17,634 nucleotides of DNA from JBBSHJ01 sp038253135 (GCA_038253135.1 JBBSHJ010000069.1:1-17634), one strand, 5' to 3'; positions 1 through 7,233 are shown, numbered from the stretch's first letter. Translations and numbers: made by a program. Notes: generated from the letters alone by a model not told the origin.

Positions 1-2
1 CC

Positions 3-161
3 GCCCACGTCAGCCCCACCCTGGGCTCCTTGGGCGGAGGATTGATCGTGTTGGTCTGGCTGTATCTGATGACCCTGAGCCTGTTCCTCGGCGCTGAACT
101 CAACGCCATCCGCCTGCCCCGGCCAGCACGCGGCGACAACTCCACCCGGCCGCGGCCCTGA
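3..161 (+). CDS. YihY/BrkB-family membrane protein, C-terminal end only
   Basis: This is the last 52 codons of a gene that begins left of the window. The peptide starts AHVSPTLGSLGG and continues through a hydrophobic helix (VLVWLYLMTLSLFLGAELNA) into a short polar tail ending STRPRP. A SLGG-x-hydrophobic-WLY...LLGAELNA ending is characteristic of the last transmembrane helix of the YihY/virulence-factor BrkB family, which are six-helix inner-membrane proteins often misnamed ribonuclease BN. Their function is not firmly established. The codon usage and stop look normal, so this end of the gene appears intact. The identification rests on one helix only. Confidence 0.75.
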   Translation, partial: AHVSPTLGSLGGGLIVLVWLYLMTLSLFLGAELNAIRLPRPARGDNSTRPRP

Positions 162-200
162 GCTTTGAGACGTTAGGGCCCGGGCGTGGGCGGGAAAGCC

Positions 201-503
201 CCGGTTAGGAGTCGGGTGTACGACGGCGGCGTAGGAGCCGATCGCGATCAAGCGCTCGCCGGAGATGGGGCCGGTGGTCAGGGTCAGCGCGACGAGCTGG
301 CCGGTGTCCGGGTCGAAGTCGACGTCGGCCGCCGGTCCGAGGTCTTTCCCGGCCGTATTCAGGACTCGTTTGCCGATCAGCCGCTGATCTTTGCCGGACA
401 GCGCGGCGACAGCGTGATTGGCGTCGATGATCACCTCGGCGCCCGGGACGGTGACCGCGTCGGCACCGAAGGTCGTGATCCGCGTCCACAGCAGGGTGTC
501 CCC
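201..503 (-). pseudogene. PRC-barrel domain protein remnant, start and stop both lost
   Basis: Reading the minus strand from about 503 leftward gives GDTLLWTRITTFGADAV, then SGKDQRLIGKRVLNTAGKDL, VDFDPDTGQLVALTLTTG and ISGERLIAIGSYAAVV. This is the typical pattern of an actinobacterial PRC-barrel protein: a GKRVL-x-x-xGKDLG strand pair followed by DFDPDTGQLVAL. PRC-barrel domains are small beta barrels found in RNA-processing and photosynthetic-centre proteins and in many stress-related bacterial proteins. No start codon lies in a sensible place, because homology stops abruptly near 503 where an IS256 fragment begins on the other strand. The frame also stays open past the end of the domain to the left edge of the window, antisense to the BrkB tail, so the original stop is missing too. 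I read it as a 5'-truncated relic. Confidence 0.7.
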
Positions 504-504
504 T

Positions 505-576
505 GTCCTAGCCGCGCTGCCAAAGGCCTTCGCCGACACTTACGGTGCCAAGTTCCCCAAGGCCGTAGCCAAGATC
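505..576 (+). pseudogene. IS256-family transposase fragment
   Basis: About 24 codons read VLAALPKAFADTYGAKFPKA then VAKI. This matches the segment of actinobacterial IS256 (Mutator-like) transposases in which A-x-x-AFA-x-x-YGAK-x-PKAVAKI precedes the region carrying the last catalytic Glu. Nothing of the transposase before or after this segment remains. It breaks the PRC-barrel gene on its left, and on its right runs in frame straight into a fragment of a sugar-binding protein. The short length limits certainty, but the YGAKFPKAVAKI string is distinctive. Confidence 0.6.
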
Positions 577-1271
577 ATCGAGCGCAGCAGCGGGCCGATG
601 AGCATCGAGCAGGCCGTCGACTACGGCCTGCGGATGCACAAGAAGGATTCGAAGTGCGACTACACCCAGGTCGGGTTCATCCCTGGCGGGGTCAGGGATT
701 CTGGGCGACCTGGTGCCTGATGTACGGCGCGAAGTTTCTTCGACAACGCCACGTGCAAGATGGCATTGACGGCGCCTAGGATGGTCGACGTCTTCACGCT
801 TTTCCAGATCTGGGACAAGAAGTTCGACTTCAGCAAGGTCGATGCCTTCAACGCGACCTACCAGCCGCCCGGCTCGCCGCCGCAGCAGGGCACCTTGTAC
901 ACCGGTCGGCTGGCCATGTCGGTCGACGAGAATTTCGCGCTGCCCGGGCTCAAGCAGTACCCGCCGAAGCTGCCCTACGGCACGACCTACCTGCCAGTCG
1001 TGAAGAAGGGCGATCCACCGTTCACGTGGGGCGGCGGCCTCGCGATGGTCATGCCCAAGGGGGCCGGCCAACGCCGAGGGCGGCTGGAAATTCATCAGGT
1101 ACATGACCGGCCCGGAGGGGCAGAAAACCTACAGTGAGATGGCAGCCACCTGCCGACCTACATGAGCCTGCTGGAGGACAAGAAGGTCATCGCCGGGCAG
1201 GAGTTCTTCGCCGAGATCCTCAAATGCTCCACGTCGCGGCCGCCGCTGTCGGTCAATGCGCAGCTGCCCAG
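577..1271 (+). pseudogene. ABC-type sugar-binding lipoprotein, C-terminal part, frameshifted
   Basis: Several frames together spell the C-terminal half of an extracellular sugar-binding protein (family 1 solute-binding type). Frame 1 gives SIEQAVDYGLRMHKKDSKCD and YTQVGFIPGG. Near 695 it moves to frame 3 (GFWATWCLMYGAKF), then near 740 back to frame 1 (DNATCKMALTAPRMVDVF, KKFDFSKVDAFNATYQPPG, TGRLAMSVDENFALPGLKQY, YGTTYLPVVKKGDPPFTWGG). Near 1060 it shifts again (ANAEGGWKFIRYMTGPEGQK), and near 1150 again (LPTYMSLLEDKKVIAGQEFF through SVNAQLP). GTLYTGRLAMS and FIRYMTGPEGQKTY are hallmark segments of such proteins. At least four frameshifts, no N-terminus and no permease genes nearby show it is dead. 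Its ends coincide with transposase fragments on both sides. Confidence 0.8.
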
Positions 1272-1279
1272 CGGGCACC

Positions 1280-1935
1280 GGGCACGTTCACGCAGCCGGG
1301 TGTGCTCGGGACCGTGGCACAGGTAGTACGCCAAGTCGGTGGGGTCGGTCAGATTGCGCCGAACCAGCAGCCAATAGCTCTCGGCGTCCTGCAGGGGCCG
1401 CATCGCTGCTCTGGCCCGAGTGATAGATCCGCGGGCCCTTGGCGCCGGCACCGGCGGAGATCTTCTTCCATGCCTGCGCCGGCAGCATCGTTGCCAAGGC
1501 GTCCGCGCGCAACTCGACGACCTTGCCCTCGACGTTGGCGATCACCCCCGCTGGTTGACCGGAACCGCCAGCACATAAGGCATCTGGTGATCTTCGAGCA
1601 TCATCCGGAGCTTGGCGTGCTGGCCATAGACCTCATCGCCGGTGACCCATCCCGCCGGCACACCCGCGTCCAGCGCACGCGCGATCATGTCCATCGCCTG
1701 CTCGGGCTTGGTCGCGAACTCCACGCCGTCCGCGACCCGCGCCTCGGCGCGACGGGCCTGGTCCTCGGCCCAGACCTGGGGAAGGTGGAGCTCGCGGTCC
1801 ACAAACGTGCGCCCGGCTGCGGTGGCGTAGCCCAGAAAGACACCGATCTGGCAGTTCTCGATGCGGCCCGCGGTCCCGGCGTACTGTCGGGCGACCCCGG
1901 CGGACTTCGTGCCCTTCTTCAAAATCCGGTCTCGT
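1280..1935 (-). pseudogene. IS701-family transposase, truncated at both ends and frameshifted
   Basis: On the minus strand the reading runs LKKGTKSAGVARQYAGTAGR, IENCQIGVFLGYATAAGRTF, FATKPEQAMDMIARALDAGV, WVTGDEVYGQHAKLR and MPYVLAVPVNQRG. Near 1540 it changes frame to VVELRADALATMLPAQAWKK and AGAGAKGPRIYHSGQ. Near 1410 it changes again to YWLLVRRNLTDPTDLAYYLC and HGPEHT. These blocks are the DDE core of IS701/IS4-like transposases: KKGTKSAGV follows the first catalytic Asp and WVTGDEVYG carries the second. A one-base loss in a T run at about 1921-1924 breaks the expected DETGFLKKG into DETGF-stop, so the first catalytic block is also damaged. The N-terminal ~90 residues and the C-terminus with the catalytic Glu are missing. 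It is a non-functional remnant. Confidence 0.85.
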
Positions 1936-1938
1936 CGA

Positions 1939-1981
1939 TTTATGCCGACCTCGGCATAGGTGGATTTTATGCCGACCTCGG
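1939..1981. repeat. Tandem 16-bp direct repeat containing a TATGCCGA/TCGGCATA palindrome
   Basis: TTTATGCCGACCTCGG occurs at 1939-1954 and again at 1966-1981 (27-bp period). In the first copy it continues into CATA, so 1941-1958 reads TATGCCGACCTCGGCATA, an inverted repeat with perfect 8-bp arms and a 2-bp centre. A third, partial copy (GACGTCGGCATA) lies at 2057-2068. The patch sits exactly between the N-terminal break of the IS701 relic and the Tn3 relic. That position suggests terminal or recombination-site sequences of a mobile element rather than a promoter operator, but I cannot assign the element. Confidence 0.55.
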
Positions 1982-2056
1982 GATTAGCCCGCCTGCCGAC
2001 CGCGCGGATGCTGGAGCGGCTGCTGTGGTGGGCTTTCCTCGAGTGCTGGCTGCGAT

Positions 2057-2068
2057 GACGTCGGCATA
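2057..2068. repeat. Third partial copy of the TCGGCATA motif
   Basis: GACGTCGGCATA here repeats the right arm (TCGGCATA) of the palindrome at 1941-1958, about 110 bp away. The spacing and its position near the end of the Tn3-family remnant fit a degenerate end of the same element. Nothing else identifies it. Confidence 0.35.
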
Positions 2069-2100
2069 GTTCCACGTCTCGGCTGATGCTTTCCCATCGA

Positions 2101-2115
2101 GGAGCACGTTGCTCC
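2101..2115. repeat. Short perfect stem-loop
   Basis: GGAGCA-CGT-TGCTCC is a perfect 6-bp inverted repeat with a 3-nt loop, just beyond the 3' end of the Tn3-type transposase remnant. There is no T-run, so a classical intrinsic terminator is not supported. It may be a leftover of an element end. Confidence 0.3.
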
Positions 2116-2129
2116 GGGATGGAGGCAGG

Positions 2130-3212
2130 TCATGACAGGTCGGCAGAGAAGGGATTGCGTGTTAGCGCCATTCGTGGATGGCTACCGGCACCAGCTCGCA
2201 TAGCTCGGCTACACGTCTGGAACGGTTTGCAACCAGTCGGCGCGGTCGGGCGACTGGGCCGTGGATGGCGGCACGCGGCTTGGCGGTAGACGAGCTGGGT
2301 TGTGCGGAGATCGAAGAGTTCGTCGCTGAGCGCCGACGTGGCCGCGGCCGGCAGGTCATCTTTCGACAGGGCTTGATGTTGTTCCGCCAGCACCTCGTCG
2401 AGGTTGGCGCGATAGCGCCGGACGTGCCCACGGTGCAGCGTCGCGGTCTTCTTCGGCTCGCTCAACCGGGCGATGCTGGGGCCTTGCTGCCCAACCCGGG
2501 GCGGGCCAGCACCTTGAGCCTGTTCATCGGTACGTCGTCGACCTCGACCCGGCAAACACCCAGCGCCGCGATCTGCTCGGCGCGCTGCAATGCCTTGACC
2601 ATTTCCGGTCCCGAGCTGCGCCGCGGCGATTGCCGCAGCCGTTCCAGCGCCGAGATTCGTGTCCCGTCCGGCACCTGCAACAGCTCGGCCAACCGGCGCG
2701 GCAGCCGAGGGTCGGCGCGCCTCGCGGCCGCAGCCAGCGTCTCGTAGAGCCGGGCCTCGGCCGCATCCCGTGCGCTGGCCACTCGCCGGGCCAGCACCGT
2801 GACACCCGGCAGCAGCACCCGGTGACGACGCGACCAGCGCACCGCGTGCTCGAACAACGCCACCGGGCCCTCGGTATGCGTCCACGCCCGACCGTCCAGG
2901 AACCGGGGGCGTCTGCGTCCGGGCGACGTACTTCTTCACACACGACGCGTCCGCGATCCCCAGCTGGTTAGCCACAAACTCCACCACCGACCACTGCACA
3001 TCCAGCGGATCCTCCAGGAAGCGGCCCACCGCCCGGACCGTGCCCAGCCGCACTGCAAACACCAACCGGTGCGAATCCGATCGACGCTGCGCGACCAGAT
3101 CCCGGTCAGCGTCGTCGAGATAGAAGAACCGCTCCACCTCGGTTGCCGATGGGTCGCCGGTGAAGGCGCCATAGGCAGCAGCCAGCTCGTCGCTGAGGAA
3201 CTCGACCGGCAT
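2130..3212 (-). pseudogene. Tn3-family transposase (DUF4158 type), N-terminal part, frameshifted and deleted
   Basis: The minus-strand start at 3212 gives MPVEFLSDELAAAYGAFTGD, EVERFFYLDDADRDLVAQRR and LGIADASCVKKYVARTQT. This is the conserved N-terminal DUF4158 domain of actinobacterial Tn3-type TnpA. After residue ~107 the match jumps, in another frame, to FLDGRAWTHTEGPVALFEHA and HRVLLPGVTVLARRVASARD, so an internal segment of perhaps 30 residues and the frame are lost near 2900. Around 2465 the match returns to the first frame (LSEPKKTATLHRGHVRRYRA, LDEVLAEQHQAL). Family resemblance fades near 2256, before the DDE catalytic domain, which is absent: full TnpA proteins of this family are close to 1000 residues. 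No resolvase or integrase gene accompanies it. The element is inactive. Confidence 0.85.
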
Positions 3213-3623
3213 GAATCACGACCGTAGCCGCGACGCGCGCTGCGTCCCAAGAAATCACCACGAGGGAGAACTCGACCAAGATCGTTCTCAGCGCTAATGG
3301 CTGTTCCGTTGTTCCTCAACCCCGGATGAAAGCCCCGGTCAGCGGAGGCGGTGCGGCGCCCATCCGTCTCGGCCGATGGTTGGTTCACGTGCCCTGGTTC
3401 CCATCCGATCGCTGCCGCGTCCGGATGGCGGGGTGGGCATCGCACGGTTATCCTCGCGTGCCGCGCTGGCTTTATTGGCAGGCTGAACCGAGCGTCGACA
3501 AGCGGCCAAGTCCGGCCGCACATTAGCGGCGAGACCGGAGCTCAACCGGGGCGTGAATCTCGGTGGGCTGACCGGCCTCTGCAAGTCGGCTGCACAACCG
3601 TGAGGCCGGCTCCGCGGCTCAAC
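3213..3623. other. Gene-free stretch between the Tn3 remnant and the sortase gene
   Basis: About 410 bp with no reading frame that resembles a known protein. The open frames on both strands have arbitrary composition typical of GC-rich antisense frames. The only structure I see is a nested inverted repeat at about 3511-3538 (TCCGG, then CCGC-ACATTA-GCGG, then CCGGA), roughly 90 bp downstream of the sortase stop codon. It could act as a weak terminator for that gene but lacks a U-tract. Confidence 0.5.
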
Positions 3624-4433
3624 CTACGTGCGGTGTGAGGACGCCAGCGAGGCGTAGGCGATGGTGTTGTTCTCATAGTGACCACTGGTCGGGTTGAAGG
3701 TGCCGCCGCAGGTGATGAGCCGCAGGCCGGCGTGGTCGATATTCCCGTAGACCGCCATGGTCGGGAACTTGTCCTTGGGATAGGCGACAACCCCGTCGAT
3801 CCGGAATACCGCGACCCTTCCGTCGGCTCGAGCGACGTTGACCGTATCGCCCGGGCGGAGTTTCCCGAGGTTGTAGAACACTCCCGGGCCGTATTTCTTG
3901 GAGTCGACGTGGCCAAGAAGCACCGACGGTCCGAGCTGGCCCGGCGACGGCGACCCGGTGTACCAGCCGGCCGGCGAATGCGGGTCCGACAGAGGCGGCA
4001 CGGCGATCGAGCCGTCGGCCAGCCGGCCGAGCTTCATGATGCGCGAGGTGACGCCGATCTTCGGAATCGACAGCTGCGTCGGTACGGCGCCGGCGAGCAC
4101 CGGACCGTTGATGGGCACGATCGGGCCGATCACCGGATGGGTCGCGGTCGGGCGGGACGCCGACGGAGACCGATGCGGTGAGGACACGGTCCCCGTGGCG
4201 CGCGGGCTCATCGGGCGCGACGATCGCGATGGGGTCGGAGGGCCAGAGGAGTCGGGGCGAGTAGGGGGGTGGGTCGACTCGAGCAGCGTGCCGGCCGCCG
4301 ACCGCGGTGGCTGCGGCGCCGACTTCTGAGCCTGTAACGCGACCACCAGCAGGGTCACGCCAACGATCACCAGCACGATCGCGACCGTGGTGGCAAGCAC
4401 CCTTCGTCGACTGTCGAGCAACGCCACGCGCAT
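3624..4433 (-). CDS. Class F sortase
   Basis: This 269-residue membrane-anchored protein should be a cysteine transpeptidase acting outside the cell membrane. An N-terminal helix (about residues 11-34, VLATTVAIVLVIVGVTLLVV) anchors it. A Pro/Ser/Thr/Arg-rich linker (about 35-110) spans toward the wall, and the sortase beta-barrel follows from about 118 (QLSIPKIGV). The catalytic His is H175 in SVLLGHVDS and the catalytic Cys is C242 in LRLITCGGTF; the order, spacing and total length fit class F. I chose ATG 4433 over the in-frame TTG at 4457 because AAAGG lies just upstream of the ATG. Oddly, no Arg occurs between C242 and R268, and HYENN occupies the stretch where an active-site Arg would be expected. 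No sortase substrate with a sorting motif is seen nearby. The gene is alone on its strand, divergent from the SRPBCC gene. Confidence 0.88.
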   Translation of the reverse strand: MRVALLDSRRRVLATTVAIVLVIVGVTLLVVALQAQKSAPQPPRSAAGTLLESTHPPTRPDSSGPPTPSRSSRPMSPRATGTVSSPHRSPSASRPTATHPVIGPIVPINGPVLAGAVPTQLSIPKIGVTSRIMKLGRLADGSIAVPPLSDPHSPAGWYTGSPSPGQLGPSVLLGHVDSKKYGPGVFYNLGKLRPGDTVNVARADGRVAVFRIDGVVAYPKDKFPTMAVYGNIDHAGLRLITCGGTFNPTSGHYENNTIAYASLASSHRT

Positions 4434-4753
4434 GAACGCACCTTTCGCTTCAGGCAAACTCTATGGCTGCAGCTGCAGCGGCCGGACTCGCAGCGGCCGC
4501 ACGACCGAGCATCGCCTCCGTCGGCCGGCAACCGGGCTTCGAGGGACTCAGGGTCATCCGCGTTCAGGCGGGGACCCGGCCGATGATCACCGCACTGGCT
4601 GGTTCTTCATGGCAGGTTCGCATCGAGCGGGCTCACGGTTCACCCGGCGCCGGACGTCCCGCGGCGCGCGCGTCGCGGCGACGTCGCCGCGCAGGTTGCC
4701 GGTCCGGCTGGGGCCCGATTGTGGATGGTGCGGACGGCGGCGAGGATGGCGGC
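4434..4753. other. Divergent intergenic region between sortase and SRPBCC genes
   Basis: About 320 bp holding the promoters of both flanking genes. For the sortase, the minus strand has TAGAGT (4463-4458) as a possible -10 box, with a perfect 14-bp palindrome GCTGCAGCTGCAGC (4466-4479) lying where the -35/-10 spacer would be; no good -35 is visible. An in-frame run of codons upstream of the SRPBCC start (from 4463) is poly-Ala/Arg with no family resemblance, and I do not treat it as coding. Confidence 0.4.
4466..4479. promoter_or_regulatory. 14-bp perfect palindrome upstream of the sortase gene
   Basis: GCTGCAGCTGCAGC equals its own reverse complement. It lies 33-46 bp upstream of the sortase ATG, adjacent to the candidate -10 (TAGAGT, minus strand, 4463-4458). 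It could be an operator for a dimeric regulator, but GC-rich genomes produce such strings by chance and no second copy is seen in the window. Confidence 0.25.
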
Positions 4754-5137
4754 ATGCCTGCTCACCGTCGTCCCTCCCGCCGGTTCGCGTGGACCGCGGC
4801 CGCACTCAGCACCGGCGGCATGGCTGTCGCCGCCGGCTATCTGGGGCTGGTGACCGGCGCCGTACCGATCGATCTCGGGATCGGGCGGCGAGTGCGGCCC
4901 CTCGGGCCCTTTGGGATCGACATCGACGCCGGCCGGGAGCAGGTCTTCGACCTGCTGGCCGCGCCGTACTCGCGCCGCCCGACCCGGGCGATGGCGGAGA
5001 AGGTTCGCGTCCTCGCCCGCGGCAGCGACTTGGTGTGGGGGCAGGTGGTCGCGACCAGGTGGGAGCGCACCGTCCGCGACGCGCTCACCACCGTGCGGGC
5101 CGAAGCCGAGCGGCGCGCTCGAGCCGGTCACCCTTGA
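4754..5137 (+). CDS. SRPBCC-family protein, apparently lacking the domain core
   Basis: The 127-residue product starts MPAHRRPSRRF with an N-terminal hydrophobic helix (about residues 12-36). It then enters the first strand and helix of an SRPBCC (START/Bet v1-like lipid-binding) domain: GIDIDAGREQVFDLLAAPYS, AMAEKVRVLARGSDLV. Directly after residue ~94 comes WGQVVATRWERTVRDALTTV followed by AEAERRARAGHP, which looks like the C-terminal helix of the same family. The central strands expected between them (about 70-80 residues) are absent, yet the frame is kept. ATG 4754 has GAGGA 6-7 bases upstream, which decides the start. It ends 46 bp before the convergent methyltransferase. It may be a degraded gene or a functional mini-version; I favour a recent internal deletion. 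Confidence 0.6.
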   Translation: MPAHRRPSRRFAWTAAALSTGGMAVAAGYLGLVTGAVPIDLGIGRRVRPLGPFGIDIDAGREQVFDLLAAPYSRRPTRAMAEKVRVLARGSDLVWGQVVATRWERTVRDALTTVRAEAERRARAGHP

Positions 5138-5183
5138 CGGTCAGCGCGTCAACCGGTGTGTACGCCGTACCGTGCCGCGCCGC

Positions 5184-5876
5184 TCACCGCCGTACCCGCT
5201 GCGGCGTGCGCGCCTCGGCCGCGCGCAACATCGTTGGTTCGTCGTCGTCGATTCTCAGGTGCAGCACGACCCGGCCGTGGACGCGGATCTCGCATTCGAC
5301 GACGAGCCCGATCGCGCCCGCGGCGCGCCGGATGGCCGACGTCCCGCTGCGGGCCCAGGGGAATCGGGCGCTGACGTCTCGCCCGGCCTGCAGGTAGACC
5401 GGCGAGCTGTCGTCGATGTCGCGCGGGTCGGCCTCCACGATGATCCGCCCGCCCCGATGGATCAGGGTGCGGCACCGAGCCAGCAGCGCGATCGGATCAC
5501 CCCCGATGCCGATGTTGCCGTCCAGGAGAATGACCGTGTGCCAGCGGCCCTCGCCGGGCAGGCGGTCGAAAACGGATCGGCACAGCGCCGCGGCGCCGCG
5601 GTCGGAGGCGTGTCGCACCGCCTGGGGATGGACGTCGACGCCGAGCGCCGCGACGCCGCGCGCGGTGAGCCCGGCCGCGATCCGGCCGGGGCCGCATCCC
5701 ACGTCCAGCGTCGGTCCGTCACACGCACGGATCACCATCTGATCCACGGGATCCGGCCTGGCCCGCCAGCGCCCGACCGGCAGCGGCGAGCGCCGTCCCG
5801 CCTGGTCGATCATCCAGAGCTGCGAGGAGCCGTCGGCAAGCGCGCGACCGTACGGGTCGGCGGCGTACGCCGTCAT
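5184..5876 (-). CDS. Class I SAM-dependent methyltransferase
   Basis: This 230-residue soluble protein has a Rossmann-type methyltransferase core. Motif I is DVGCGPGR (residues 58-65), the acidic residue that contacts the SAM ribose is D81 in GVDVHPQAV, and the post-motif strand is HTVILLDGNIGIGGDP (about 112-127), followed by GGRIIVEADP. The substrate cannot be read from the sequence. Its ATG overlaps the TGA of the DUF2064 gene (ATGA, 5873-5876), so the two are translationally coupled and it is the last gene of the GT2-DUF2064-methyltransferase operon. That context suggests methylation of a sugar or glycolipid made by its neighbours. The tail end is convergent with the SRPBCC gene. Confidence 0.85.
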   Translation of the reverse strand: MTAYAADPYGRALADGSSQLWMIDQAGRRSPLPVGRWRARPDPVDQMVIRACDGPTLDVGCGPGRIAAGLTARGVAALGVDVHPQAVRHASDRGAAALCRSVFDRLPGEGRWHTVILLDGNIGIGGDPIALLARCRTLIHRGGRIIVEADPRDIDDSSPVYLQAGRDVSARFPWARSGTSAIRRAAGAIGLVVECEIRVHGRVVLHLRIDDDEPTMLRAAEARTPQRVRR

Positions 5877-6562
5877 GACTCCGCACTCTTCACGCCGTCA
5901 AGGGGGCCGTCCAAGGCGCCGTCCACGCGGCTGTCCGGGCGCAGGCGCCGCCATTCCCGGGACGAGGCCTGATCGGGATGGGCGTCGGCGACGGCATCGG
6001 CATCGGCGGCCGTGTCGATGTCCCGCAGCCGGCGGAGCTCGCGGGTACGCAGCCCGGCCCGCCGCAGCCGGCGCAGCGTGAGCGCTCCGGTCCGTGACGT
6101 CGACATCGGAACTCCGAGCAGGGGCGTGCCGTCGGGCCGGGCCATGGCGAGGGACCAGAAGCCACCGTCCCAGCTCGGTCCCAGGTAGCAATCGGTCGCC
6201 TCCCATGCGTCGGGCGCGAAGACGGCGCGCACGTCGGCGAAGCTCAGCGTTGGCGTGTCCATCCCGATCAGCAGGGTCTCGGCGGCTGCGCGGGTCAAAG
6301 CCGCGGCCAGGCGCTCGTCCAACCCGCCGCCGGGCTGCGGCCAGATCTCCCAGCCGTCATCGAGTCCTCGTACCGCTTCGGCGGGGCCGTCGAGGTAGAG
6401 CACCCGCCGCGTGGCCGGCCATGAGGTGACCTGTGCCAGGGTCTCCTCGAGGAACACCGCCGCCAATCGGGCCGCGTCGTGCGGGCGCAGCGGCGGGCAC
6501 AGCCGCGTCTTGACCTGTCCGGCCACCGGGGCCTTTGCCGTGACGATGACGGTGTCGATCAC
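5873..6562 (-). CDS. DUF2064/TIGR04282-family transferase (GT-A fold)
   Basis: The product is 229 residues and starts at a GTG that overlaps the GT2 stop codon (GTGA, 6559-6562). The N-terminal VTAKAPVAGQVKTRL (about residues 7-21) is the phosphate-binding signature shared with nucleotidyltransferases. It is followed by LIGMDTPTL (about 98-106), the metal-binding strand, and GPSWDGGFWSL (about 128-138), the family's GP-x-x-DGG-[FY]-W motif. The family (DUF2064, TIGR04282) is annotated as glycosyltransferase or nucleotidyltransferase-like and is often found beside GT2 and radical-SAM genes; its reaction is mostly untested. A role in activating or transferring the sugar used by this cluster is inferred. 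Longer upstream reading is antisense-like filler and overlaps the GT2 gene, so it is not part of the protein. Confidence 0.87.
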   Translation of the reverse strand: MIDTVIVTAKAPVAGQVKTRLCPPLRPHDAARLAAVFLEETLAQVTSWPATRRVLYLDGPAEAVRGLDDGWEIWPQPGGGLDERLAAALTRAAAETLLIGMDTPTLSFADVRAVFAPDAWEATDCYLGPSWDGGFWSLAMARPDGTPLLGVPMSTSRTGALTLRRLRRAGLRTRELRRLRDIDTAADADAVADAHPDQASSREWRRLRPDSRVDGALDGPLDGVKSAES

Positions 6563-7233
6563 GACTCCGCCAGCTGCGCCTGCATGTCGCGGACGGCCTG
6601 CATGGTGCCACGAAGGGTGCCCGTGACCTTGGATCGTCCGATCCGCGGCAGGTAGCGGACATCGACCTCGCCGATCCGCCAGCCGGCGCGATGGGCGGAC
6701 AGGATCATTTCCAGCGGATAACCCGAGCGCCGGTCGGTCAGCTCGAGTTCGAGCAGGCGGGTGCGGTTGGCGGCGCGCATCGGCCCGATGTCGTGCAGCG
6801 GCACACCGCTGCGCCGGCGCAGGTACGCCGTCAATGCGGCGTTCGCGAGCCGCCCGTGTACCGGCCAGCTCCGTGCTGAGACCGGGCGGCGACGTCCCAG
6901 CTGGAGGTCGACCTGCCCAGCTCGGACGGCGTCGGCGACCCGGGGCAGCTCGGCGAGATCGAGCGAGCCGTCGGCGTCGCAGAAACACACGACGTCAGCC
7001 GTGGCCGTGACCAGCCCGGCATGGGCGGCGGCGCCGAAACCACGGCGCGGCTCGGGCACGACCAGAGCTCCATGCGCGGCAGCAACGTCCGCCGAATGGT
7101 CGGTCGAGGCATTGTCAACAACAATCGCGCGGTATCCGGGCGGCAGCCGGGCAAGGACGGACGGTAGCGCAGCCGCCTCGTCCAGGCACGGCAGAATGAC
7201 GTCCACCGACGCTCCGTTTTGCGAAGAGGCCAT
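6559..7233 (-). CDS. Family 2 glycosyltransferase (polyprenyl-phosphate sugar synthase-like)
   Basis: A 224-residue GT-A glycosyltransferase: VDVILPCLDEAAAL (residues 10-23) is the nucleotide-sugar-binding start, VVDNASTD is at 38-45, RGFGAA at 64-69, and the metal-binding DAD at 86-88 (CFCDADGSLD). It lacks transmembrane helices, and its size and the DADGS variant resemble the dolichol/polyprenyl-phosphate mannosyltransferase (DPM1-like) branch. It may therefore load a sugar onto a polyprenyl phosphate. I chose ATG 7233 instead of TTG 7251; a TAGCCT box 7 bases before this ATG would allow a leaderless transcript. It is the first gene of a three-gene coupled operon. The GT-C-like membrane protein at 12110-13471 is a plausible user of its product (inference). 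Confidence 0.87.
   Translation of the reverse strand: MASSQNGASVDVILPCLDEAAALPSVLARLPPGYRAIVVDNASTDHSADVAAAHGALVVPEPRRGFGAAAHAGLVTATADVVCFCDADGSLDLAELPRVADAVRAGQVDLQLGRRRPVSARSWPVHGRLANAALTAYLRRRSGVPLHDIGPMRAANRTRLLELELTDRRSGYPLEMILSAHRAGWRIGEVDVRYLPRIGRSKVTGTLRGTMQAVRDMQAQLAES

Noticed and set aside
3511..3538. Intrinsic terminator after the sortase gene
   Set aside because: The stems are only 4-5 bp, the loop region is interrupted and there is no T-tract on the minus strand, so I do not call it as a terminator.
4463..4753. An N-terminal extension of the SRPBCC protein from an ATG at 4463
   Set aside because: The extra residues are poly-Ala and Arg/Gly-rich filler, while ATG 4754 has a Shine-Dalgarno sequence and begins a plausible membrane-associated helix.
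4911..5972. A 353-codon plus-strand frame across the SRPBCC end, methyltransferase and DUF2064 end
   Set aside because: It crosses three supported genes and has no recognisable domain; the overlapped genes have clear motifs and coupled starts.
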